From NCBI GenBank assembly GCA_937902605.1, contig CALFNC010000206.1, positions 1 to 6,296 on the forward strand: 6,296 nucleotides of DNA, given 5' to 3'. The position numbers and the translations under genes were made by a program. Source of the stretch: an uncultured Acidobacteriota bacterium. Lineage in GTDB: Bacteria > Acidobacteriota > Thermoanaerobaculia > UBA5066. How positions within the stretch are numbered: position 1 is the first letter of the stretch; each line of letters opens with the position of its first letter. A model generated the notes under the pieces. It saw nothing but the letters and a program-made list of their open reading frames with translations. It had not been told where the DNA came from and ran no database searches. Below are positions 1-5,011 of the stretch, one piece after another.

Positions 1-756
1 CGCCTGGTCGTTCGTGACCAGGATCGTGCCGTCCAGGAAGGTGGTCTCCAGGTTCTTCGGGATGAACCCGGCGCCGAGCCCCTGGATCTTATGTGGGCCC
101 GGAGGGCCGCCGGAGATGACCGCCGAGTTCGTCGGCTCGACGGCGAAGATCTTCAGCGAGGGTTTCTTCGGCTTCCAGAACCGGCCCACGCCGGTGACCG
201 TTCCCCCCGTCCCGACCCCGGCGATGAAGACGTCCATCGTCCCTTCGGTGTCGTCCCAGAGCTCCTTGGCGGTCGTCGCCTCGTGGATCGCCGGGTTCGC
301 CGGGTTCTCGAACTGCTGCGGCATGATTCCGTTCGGCCCGAGCTCGGCTACGATCTCGGTAGCCTTGGCGATCGCCCCCTTCATGCCGAGGGGCCCGGGG
401 GTCAGGATGAGCTCCGCCCCCAGAAGGCGAAGGACCTTCCGACGTTCGAGCGACATCGTCTCCGGCATCGTGAGGATCAGGCGATACCCCTTGACGGCTG
501 CCACGAAGGCCAAGGAGATCCCGGTATTCCCCGACGTCGGTTCCACGAGAACGCTCTTACCGGGGCGAATCTTGCCTTCCTTCTCGAGCGCCTCGATCAT
601 CGCCACGCCGATCCGGTCCTTGACCGAGTGGGCCGGGTTGAAGAACTCGAGCTTCGCCGCGACGGTCGCGCCCGCGACCGAGCCCGCCGCCATCCGGTTG
701 AGCCGGACGAGCGGGGTCCCCCCGACCAGTTTCGTCATGTCCGAGGCAATTTTCAC
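1..756 (-). CDS. cysK: Cysteine synthase (O-acetylserine sulfhydrylase), CysK type, C-terminus cut by window edge
   Basis: PLP enzyme that makes L-cysteine and acetate from O-acetylserine and sulfide in the cytoplasm, the last step of cysteine biosynthesis. The minus-strand reading gives 252 residues without a stop, out of roughly 310 usual for the family. Visible landmarks are: the substrate-side TPLVRL at residues 14-19; the PLP-binding Lys46 in NPAHSVKDR; the SGNTG asparagine loop at 75-79; [13 protein letters not shown] at 95-107; the phosphate-binding GTGGT at 182-186; and GPHKIQG at 220-226 followed by GAGFIP, which favours CysK over CysM. The missing C-terminal part would carry the serine that contacts the PLP ring nitrogen. 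The start is taken as GTG at 756-754 because an AAGGAG lies 7 nt upstream; an in-frame ATG at 738-736 lacks such a site and would remove the usual N-terminal residues. It follows an Rrf2-type regulator on the same strand, which suggests one transcript. Family assignment is very secure. Confidence 0.95.
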   Translation of the reverse strand, partial: MKIASDMTKLVGGTPLVRLNRMAAGSVAGATVAAKLEFFNPAHSVKDRIGVAMIEALEKEGKIRPGKSVLVEPTSGNTGISLAFVAAVKGYRLILTMPETMSLERRKVLRLLGAELILTPGPLGMKGAIAKATEIVAELGPNGIMPQQFENPANPAIHEATTAKELWDDTEGTMDVFIAGVGTGGTVTGVGRFWKPKKPSLKIFAVEPTNSAVISGGPPGPHKIQGLGAGFIPKNLETTFLDGTILVTNDQA

Positions 757-763
757 GATGGAT

Positions 764-769
764 CTCCTT
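764..769 (-). promoter_or_regulatory. Ribosome binding site deciding the GTG start of cysK
   Basis: The minus strand reads AAGGAG followed by 7 nt and then GTG (756-754). This is an almost ideal Shine-Dalgarno position and is the reason the GTG start is preferred over the ATG six codons downstream. Confidence 0.75.
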
Positions 770-771
770 TC

Positions 772-788
772 CGGGATATGAATTCCCG
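772..788 (-). other. Small dyad just upstream of the cysK ribosome binding site
   Basis: CGGGA (772-776) and TCCCG (784-788) are exact inverted repeats around a 7-nt centre, 2 bases upstream of the AAGGAG that starts cysK translation. In RNA this would be a weak 5-bp hairpin next to the ribosome binding site. As DNA it contains GGGAATTC, faintly like the GGAATA half of the dyad at 1233-1249. Five base pairs in a GC-rich genome can be chance. Confidence 0.3.
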
Positions 789-793
789 TTGGC

Positions 794-810
794 GGAGGCT
801 CCCGGCCTCC
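794..810 (-). other. Hairpin between the regulator stop codon and cysK
   Basis: GGAGGC (794-799) and GCCTCC (805-810) pair perfectly around a 5-nt loop, starting 6 nt after the end of the upstream regulator gene on the minus strand. No T-run follows it, so it does not look like an intrinsic terminator. It could protect or process the cysK part of a two-gene mRNA, or act as a partial attenuator. This is inference from the dyad alone. Confidence 0.35.
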
Positions 811-816
811 CGTTTG

Positions 817-1230
817 CTATATCTCCCAGGTGGGTGCCGAACGGGTCGCTCGAAGCTCGCCCGCGAGCTCCCCCACCGTCGTCGAGTCGAGAACTTGCAG
901 AACTGCATTTCCCGCCAGCCCTTCGATCCGGCCGACCCATTGCGGGCAATCCGGAAGCGGCTCGCCGTTCCTCGGAAAGCCCAAGACTTCGGAAAGGCGG
1001 GCCGAAGCCGTTCCGGACGCTCCCCGGTATCCTCCGTTGCGTCCCCGGTCCCCGATCAGGAGCCCCGATCGAACGAGCGGGAGGAGAAGCTGGTAGACCG
1101 ACTCTCGCGACATTCCCAGCGACTTCGCCAGCTCGGCCGATCCGCGGCCCCGGACCGGTTCCGTGACGATCTCAACGACCGCTTCGAGCGTCTTTCTCTG
1201 TCTGGTCGAGAAAAGTCTGAATGAAGCCAT
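817..1230 (-). CDS. Rrf2-family transcriptional regulator, probable cysteine-metabolism (CymR-like) repressor
   Basis: A 137-residue DNA-binding protein, a usual length for the Rrf2 family. The N-terminal winged helix-turn-helix covers about residues 5-75: helix SAELAKSLGMSRESVYQLL (31-49), then LVRSGLL and the wing GDRGRNGGYRGA (60-71), whose GGYR is a family hallmark. The end of the domain carries the typical VLDSTTVGELA (113-123). There is one cysteine (Cys95), so the three-cysteine cluster that binds iron-sulfur in IscR-like members is absent; CymR-type members also lack it. The gene lies 60 nt upstream of cysK on the same strand, and CymR in Bacillus subtilis is known to control cysteine genes in complex with CysK. 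The protein ends Thr-Trp-Glu-Ile; a C-terminal Ile is what CysE and CdiA toxins insert into CysK. The ATG start (1230-1228) fits the family N-terminus but has no Shine-Dalgarno. Family is secure; the cysteine role is inferred from position. Confidence 0.85.
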   Translation of the reverse strand: MASFRLFSTRQRKTLEAVVEIVTEPVRGRGSAELAKSLGMSRESVYQLLLPLVRSGLLIGDRGRNGGYRGASGTASARLSEVLGFPRNGEPLPDCPQWVGRIEGLAGNAVLQVLDSTTVGELAGELRATRSAPTWEI

Positions 1231-1235
1231 AGAGT
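1206..1235 (+). promoter_or_regulatory. Possible weak promoter for htrA
   Basis: TCGAGA (1206-1211, 4 of 6 to TTGACA) is followed by an 18-bp spacer and TAGAGT (1230-1235, 4 of 6 to TATAAT). It mirrors the opposite promoter and would start transcription near 1242, a few bases before the htrA ATG. Both boxes are poor matches, so this is a suggestion only. The real promoter must in any case lie within the regulator coding region, because the gap is just 19 bp. Confidence 0.3.
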
Positions 1236-1249
1236 ATTTCAGGAATACT
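1233..1249. promoter_or_regulatory. 17-bp palindrome, candidate operator of the Rrf2 regulator
   Basis: AGTATTTC-A-GGAATACT is an inverted repeat with 8-bp arms matching at 7 of 8 positions around a single central base. It is AT-rich in a strongly GC-rich setting and fills almost all of the 19-bp gap between the divergent start codons. It covers the -10 box and predicted start point of the minus-strand promoter and touches a possible plus-strand -10 box. Rrf2 proteins bind dyads of this kind as dimers, so autoregulation and co-control of htrA are plausible. Binding itself is inferred. Confidence 0.6.
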
Positions 1250-1274
1250 ATGCTGAATCGTCAACCAGTGTCAA
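1245..1274 (-). promoter_or_regulatory. Sigma70-type promoter for the regulator-cysK pair
   Basis: The minus strand has a perfect -35 TTGACA (1274-1269), an 18-bp spacer, and TAGTAT (1250-1245), matching TATAAT at 4 of 6. Transcription would begin near 1238, only about 8 nt before the regulator ATG at 1230, so the mRNA would have almost no leader. The promoter lies inside the signal-peptide codons of htrA and its -10 overlaps the palindrome at 1233-1249, a usual place for a repressor site. Confidence 0.6.
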
Positions 1275-2575
1275 CCCAGCTATTCAGAACCGTCGCCTCT
1301 CTCGTCCTGGTGGCCTCGTCCTCCCCGGTCAGGGCGGACGCCGTTCCCGCCACCGAACGGAGGACCCCCATCGTCGCGGCCGTCGAGCGGGCCGGACCAT
1401 CGGTCGTGAACATCTCCGCGGAACGGCTCGTGCAGCGCCGAACGAGCATCTTCGACGATTTCTTCTGGCCCGCCCCCAGGGAAGGGGCGCGAACAGAGTC
1501 TCTCGGGTCCGGTGTCGTCATCGACGCCTCAGGAGTCGTCGTCACCAACGATCACGTCGTCTCCGGAGCGTCGCGGATTTTCGTCACGACGCCCGACGGT
1601 CGTGAGCTGGAAGCCGACGTGCTGGGCGCCGACACCGAGAACGACCTGGCCATCCTCAAGGTCGAGGGCAAGGGCCTCAGACCCATCCGGCTCGGGAGCG
1701 CGTCGGACCTGATGATCGGCGAGACCGTCGTCGCCATCGGCAATCCGTTCGGGCTCTCGAATAGCGTCACGAGCGGGATCCTCTCGGCCGTGCACCGCCC
1801 CGTTCGCGGCGAGGGTGGCCGGACGTACTCCGATTTTCTGCAGACCGACGCGGCGATCAATCCCGGGAGCTCCGGGGGCGCGCTCGTGAACGTGCTCGGG
1901 GAGCTGATAGGGATCAACACCGCCATCGTGGGAGGCGCGAACACCATCGGCTTCGCCATCCCGGTCGATCGGGTGAAGCGCATCGCCGACGACCTGCTCC
2001 GATTCGGGGAGGTCAAGCCGGTCTGGACCGGCCTTCGCGGAACGACTCTGTCCGCCGATCGGAAGAGAGCCTCCTCCCGGAATCTCGGCTTCTCGGTCAC
2101 GTACGTCTACCCGGGCTCCCCTGCGGAGAAGGCGGGCATCGCGGCGGGAGACCTCATCGTGTCGGCCGGTGGGACTCCCGTCGATTCCCGCGAGGCGTTC
2201 GACACGCTCCTCACCTCGGCCGGCCCGGACCGGAATCTGAAGGTCGAGCTGAAGCGGGGAAAGCGCGACCTCGCGGTCTCGCTCCGGACCTCCCGAGCGC
2301 CTGAGAACCTTGGGGTGGACGTTCTCCGGCGTGAGATCGGGCTCTCGGTGACCCGGGGGAAGAAGGCCCTGATCATCTCGTCGGTTGCCCGGAACTCCGT
2401 CGCCGAGCGGAAAGGGATTCAACGTGGCGACGCCGTCGTCGCGGTGAACGGGATGCAGGTCAACTCGCTGGAGGACCTGAATCGCGCGATGGAGCGGGGC
2501 CTCTCCCGCTCGAGCGTGGCCGTCGTCGTCGTCCGCGGGGGCTACCCGTATACGCTCAGCTTCGCCCTCGACTGA
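1250..2575 (+). CDS. htrA: Periplasmic HtrA/Deg-type serine protease with two PDZ domains
   Basis: A 441-residue envelope quality-control protease that degrades misfolded exported proteins. Residues 1-31 look like a signal peptide: Arg4, a hydrophobic stretch FRTVASLVLVA, and a cleavage region near VRADA. The trypsin-like domain follows. The catalytic triad is visible as His102 in VVTNDHVV, Asp132 in TENDLAILKV, and Ser208 in NPGSSGGAL, where the family more often has GNSGG. IFDDFF at about 67-72 belongs to a short LA loop, closer to DegQ/DegS than to DegP. PDZ1 spans about 259-346 (peptide-binding edge near NLGFSVTYVYPGSPAEKAGI) and PDZ2 about 354-441, ending at the C-terminus. The start is ATG 1250, which directly begins the signal peptide; an open frame back to 1163 would overlap the regulator and bury the signal. 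A weak AGGA (1241-1244) is the only ribosome site. It is divergent from the regulator and convergent with the transporter. Orthology to degP or degQ is undecided. Confidence 0.93.
   Translation: MLNRQPVSTQLFRTVASLVLVASSSPVRADAVPATERRTPIVAAVERAGPSVVNISAERLVQRRTSIFDDFFWPAPREGARTESLGSGVVIDASGVVVTNDHVVSGASRIFVTTPDGRELEADVLGADTENDLAILKVEGKGLRPIRLGSASDLMIGETVVAIGNPFGLSNSVTSGILSAVHRPVRGEGGRTYSDFLQTDAAINPGSSGGALVNVLGELIGINTAIVGGANTIGFAIPVDRVKRIADDLLRFGEVKPVWTGLRGTTLSADRKRASSRNLGFSVTYVYPGSPAEKAGIAAGDLIVSAGGTPVDSREAFDTLLTSAGPDRNLKVELKRGKRDLAVSLRTSRAPENLGVDVLRREIGLSVTRGKKALIISSVARNSVAERKGIQRGDAVVAVNGMQVNSLEDLNRAMERGLSRSSVAVVVVRGGYPYTLSFALD
1260..1276. repeat. Two tandem GTCAACC copies at 10-bp period
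   Basis: GTCAACC occurs at 1260-1266 and 1270-1276, with AGT between, so the copies sit one helical turn apart. They lie at and just downstream of the -35 box of the minus-strand promoter and inside htrA codons 4-9. They could be an activator or second repressor site, or simply a chance result of the coding sequence. Confidence 0.35.
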
Positions 2576-2584
2576 ACGGCTCGC

Positions 2585-3490
2585 TCACCTTTTCCTTCCC
2601 GGCCATTCCGACACCAGAATTCCACCCAGAATCAGCGCCGCCCCGCCGACGTCGCGCCTCGACATCCGGTCGCCCAGGGCGATCCATGCGAAAAACGCAG
2701 TCCAGACCGGCTCGAGCGCGAAGACGATTGCGGCGTGGACCGCGGACATCCGGGCCTGCGCCCACGTCTGGGCGATGAACGTGACCACGGTGGCGATGAG
2801 CGCCATCCAGAGGATCGCCGCGACGAACCCGATGGTCCGCGGAAGGGGCCGTGCCTCGGCGACAAAGAACGCGCCGGGGCTGGACAGGAACGGGGTCAAG
2901 GCCAGCCTCACAACGGCGACCGTCACCGCTGCCCAGAAGATCTGCCCTGCTGCGTACCGCCGGGCGTCGTGTTTCGGCGCGCTTTCCCCGACGTAGAAGA
3001 TGATCCACGCGTAGATCACAGCCGTTAGGAGAACGAGGAAGTCGCCCGGCTCGAACGTCGTCGCGTCCGCCGGCCAGGCAAGGACCCCGAATCCCAGCGC
3101 CGCCAGCACCAGGCCCGAGAGATTGGCCGCCGACGGGGCCTTGCGTGCCACGAGGAACGTGACGACTGGCGTCAGCGGGACCGACAAGCCAGTGATGAAG
3201 GCCGCCTTCGAGGCCGAAGTGAAGAGCTGACCGACGATTTGACAGCCGATGCTCACACCGAGGAGCACCCCGACAAAGGCCCCGTCCCGGCGGACGCCTG
3301 GCGTGGCCGGCCGGCGCCACGCCAGGAGCGCGAGCACCGCCGCCGCGACAGAGAAGCGGAGGGTGAGGAAGAGAAGGGGCGGGGCGTTCTCGAGGACCAG
3401 CCGGTTGACGACGAACGTCGTCCCCCAGATAGCGGTGACGACCGCCAGGGTCAGGTCCGCGAAGAGCGCCGACCGGCGGTCGTCCCGCAT
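2585..3490 (-). CDS. DMT superfamily (EamA) inner-membrane transporter
   Basis: A 301-residue integral membrane protein with two EamA repeats, about residues 11-138 and 150-294, and roughly ten hydrophobic helices; this is the standard length for the family. The first repeat opens with AIWGTTFVVNR (20-30) and has LRFSVAAAVLALLAW in helix 2. The second ends with the family signature LEPVWTAFFAWIALGDRM followed by GGAALILGGILVS (282-294). Members export or import small metabolites such as amino acids and their derivatives; the substrate cannot be read from sequence. The C-terminus is short and basic (PGRKR). The ATG at 3490-3488 is preferred because helix 1 follows directly; no Shine-Dalgarno is present, but TATCAT lies 8 nt upstream. 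It is divergent from gltX and convergent with htrA, with a 9-nt gap and no visible terminator. Family is secure; function is unknown. Confidence 0.92.
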   Translation of the reverse strand: MRDDRRSALFADLTLAVVTAIWGTTFVVNRLVLENAPPLLFLTLRFSVAAAVLALLAWRRPATPGVRRDGAFVGVLLGVSIGCQIVGQLFTSASKAAFITGLSVPLTPVVTFLVARKAPSAANLSGLVLAALGFGVLAWPADATTFEPGDFLVLLTAVIYAWIIFYVGESAPKHDARRYAAGQIFWAAVTVAVVRLALTPFLSSPGAFFVAEARPLPRTIGFVAAILWMALIATVVTFIAQTWAQARMSAVHAAIVFALEPVWTAFFAWIALGDRMSRRDVGGAALILGGILVSEWPGRKR

Positions 3491-3494
3491 CGCC

Positions 3495-3504
3495 GCGGAT
3501 GATA
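3495..3504 (-). repeat. Left arm of 10-bp inverted repeat, next to the transporter start
   Basis: On the minus strand this reads TATCATCCGC and lies 4 nt upstream of the transporter ATG. It is an exact inverted copy of 3567-3576, 62 bp away. It contains the likely -10 hexamer, so the match may reflect a shared promoter or start context, or a regulator site. Confidence 0.55.
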
Positions 3505-3566
3505 GGCCCCGTATCGTGCGGCCGGCCAGCCGCAGGCTGCCCGCTATCCGCTGCCGTACGCCCGGG

Positions 3567-3576
3567 TATCATCCGC
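3567..3576 (+). repeat. Right arm of 10-bp inverted repeat, next to the gltX start
   Basis: TATCATCCGC lies 5 nt upstream of the gltX ATG and is the exact inverted partner of 3495-3504. A start of transcription 7-9 nt after TATCAT would fall at or just before the ATG, giving a leaderless gltX mRNA. This fits the lack of a Shine-Dalgarno here. Confidence 0.55.
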
Positions 3577-3581
3577 CCGCG

Positions 3582-5003
3582 ATGACCTCTCCGCGCGTCC
3601 GCTTCGCTCCATCCCCGACCGGCTCCCTTCACGTCGGAGGGGCTAGGACGGCCCTGTACAACTGGCTTTTCGCCCGGCGCCACTCGGGTATCTTCGTTCT
3701 CCGAATCGAGGATACCGATGTGGAGAGGAGCCGCCGCGAGCTGACGGACCAGATCCTCGATGCCATGACCTGGCTCGGCCTGACGTGGGATGAGGGGCCG
3801 TACTTCCAGAGCGAGCGTTCCGCGATCTACGCGGCAGCGGCCGGCCGCCTGCTGGCCGAGGGAAGAGCCTATCGCGCATTCGAGACGGCCGATGAGCTGG
3901 AGGCCGCGAGAAAAGCGGCAGAGGCCGCCGGAAAAGTCTACCGGTACGGCGGGAGCGGGCGGTCCCTCCCCCGCGAGGAATCCGACCGGCGGGCGGCAGC
4001 CGGCGAAAAGTTCGTCATCCGCCTTCGGATGCCCGACGAGCCGATTGTCGTCCAGGACGCCGTGCAGGGACGGGCCGAGTTTCTCCCGGACGCCCTCGAC
4101 GACTTCATCCTCGTCCGCTCGGACGGGAATCCCGTCTACCACTTCACCGTCTGCGTCGACGACGTGGAGATGGGCATCACGCATGTCATCCGGGGCGTGG
4201 ACCACCTGCCGAACACCCCCAAGCACGTCGCCTTGTTCCGGGCCCTCGGAGCCGAGCCCCCGGTCTTCGCGCACCTCGGGATGATCCTGGGGCCAGACGG
4301 AAAGAAGCTCTCGAAGCGGCACGGGGCAGCCGGGGCGGAGGAGTTTCGTGCGGCGGGATACCTTCCGGAGGCCCTGGTTAATTTCCTCGCGCTGCTCGGC
4401 TGGTCGCCCGGCGAAGACCGGGAGAGGATGTCGCTCCAGGAGATGATCTCTCTCTTCTCCCTGGAGAGGATCGGGCCGTCACCGTCCCGGTTCGACCATG
4501 AGAAGCTGACCTGGCTCAACGGGCAGTTCCTCCAGGCGGTCGCCCCCGGCCGCCTTCTGACGCTCCTCGAGCCGTTCGGGCTTCCGGCGAGGGACCGGGA
4601 GACGCTCGAGCGCGCTGTGGCGCTCCATCTCTCACGCTGCCGCACGCTGCGCGAGCTCGCGCAGGCGCTCAGGATCTACGGAGATGACCCGACCGAGTTC
4701 GAGGCCGCAGGAATGAAGAAGTTCGGCAAGCCCGAGCTGATGACGAGCCTCCGCGCCCTCGCCTCGCGCCTCGCCGCGGTGGAGCCGTTCGCGCACGCAA
4801 AGATGGAAGATGTGGCCCGCGCCCTGGCGGCCGAGACCGGCGTCAGCCTGGGATCCCTCGCCCAGCCCGCCCGCCTGGCGCTGACGGGCTCGCTCGCCTC
4901 TCCTCCCCTGTTCGAGATGATCGAGGTGCTCGGGAAGGAGACGACTCTCCGGCGGATACTCGCGTTCGCCGACCGGATCGAGGGCCGGGCCGGCGCCAGC
5001 TGA
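3582..5003 (+). CDS. gltX: Glutamyl-tRNA synthetase (class Ib)
   Basis: A cytoplasmic enzyme that joins glutamate to tRNA(Glu) using ATP. Its 473 residues are full length for bacterial GluRS. The N-terminus [14 protein letters not shown] (7-20) carries the HIGH-type ATP motif as HVGG (17-20). Further signatures are RIEDTD (41-46), the DDF / [21 protein letters not shown] block (173-204) and the KMSKS loop as KLSKR (242-246). The anticodon-binding helical domain occupies about 310-473. The zinc-binding CxC found after the GxAYxCF element in E. coli GluRS is absent here (AYRAFET, 96-102), so the enzyme is probably zinc-free. ATG 3582 begins the conserved core; the frame is open back to 3249, but that part is antisense to the transporter. 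There is no Shine-Dalgarno; TATCAT ends 9 nt before the ATG. It is followed after 8 nt by glnS, so tRNA(Gln) is probably charged directly and this GluRS is likely discriminating (inferred). Confidence 0.97.
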   Translation: MTSPRVRFAPSPTGSLHVGGARTALYNWLFARRHSGIFVLRIEDTDVERSRRELTDQILDAMTWLGLTWDEGPYFQSERSAIYAAAAGRLLAEGRAYRAFETADELEAARKAAEAAGKVYRYGGSGRSLPREESDRRAAAGEKFVIRLRMPDEPIVVQDAVQGRAEFLPDALDDFILVRSDGNPVYHFTVCVDDVEMGITHVIRGVDHLPNTPKHVALFRALGAEPPVFAHLGMILGPDGKKLSKRHGAAGAEEFRAAGYLPEALVNFLALLGWSPGEDRERMSLQEMISLFSLERIGPSPSRFDHEKLTWLNGQFLQAVAPGRLLTLLEPFGLPARDRETLERAVALHLSRCRTLRELAQALRIYGDDPTEFEAAGMKKFGKPELMTSLRALASRLAAVEPFAHAKMEDVARALAAETGVSLGSLAQPARLALTGSLASPPLFEMIEVLGKETTLRRILAFADRIEGRAGAS

Positions 5004-5009
5004 GGAGAG
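5002..5009 (+). promoter_or_regulatory. Ribosome binding site of glnS overlapping the gltX stop codon
   Basis: GAGGAGAG begins within the TGA of gltX (5001-5003) and precedes the glnS ATG at 5012. It sets the glnS start and suggests translational coupling between the two genes. Confidence 0.75.
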
Positions 5010-5011
5010 AG

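Larger units (their letters stand above)
3491..3581. promoter_or_regulatory. Divergent promoter region between the transporter and gltX
   Basis: This 91-bp gap must hold both promoters unless they lie within the genes. The only AT-rich hexamers suitably placed are TATCAT at 3504-3499 (minus) and TATCAT at 3567-3572 (plus), each 5 of 6 to TATAAT and 8 or 9 nt upstream of its ATG. No convincing -35 box is seen at 16-18 bp from either. The centre is very GC-rich, with small dyads such as GCGGC (3518-3522) with GCCGC (3529-3533) that may be chance. Confidence 0.5.

Noticed and set aside
14..781. Open frame of 255 codons on the plus strand over cysK
   Set aside because: It is antisense to an unambiguous CysK reading, shows no domain and has a biased Pro/Ser/Arg composition typical of high-GC shadow frames.
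794..810. Intrinsic terminator after the regulator gene
   Set aside because: The hairpin is real, but no run of T follows on the minus strand, so it is reported only as a hairpin.
557..949. Minus-strand open frame of 130 codons overlapping the cysK start and regulator end
   Set aside because: It is out of frame with both genes, whose conserved motifs are clear in the other frames.
91..1224. Open frame of 377 codons on the plus strand covering cysK and the regulator
   Set aside because: Arg-, Gly- and Asp-rich shadow translation running across two real minus-strand genes and their gap; no family resemblance.
1163..1249. N-terminal extension of htrA by 29 codons
   Set aside because: It overlaps the start of the regulator gene, would bury the signal peptide and has no ribosome binding site. 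ATG 1250 is better.
1529..2422. Minus-strand open frame of 297 codons inside htrA
   Set aside because: Antisense shadow of the protease and PDZ coding region, with no recognisable domain.
3249..3581. Upstream extension of the gltX frame by 111 codons
   Set aside because: It is antisense to the transporter, and the GluRS family begins at the RFAPSPTG core just after ATG 3582.
2556..4322. Minus-strand open frame of 588 codons spanning the transporter and the start of gltX
   Set aside because: It crosses two real genes and a promoter gap, is Arg/Gly/Pro-rich and has no conserved motif; length alone is not evidence at this GC content.
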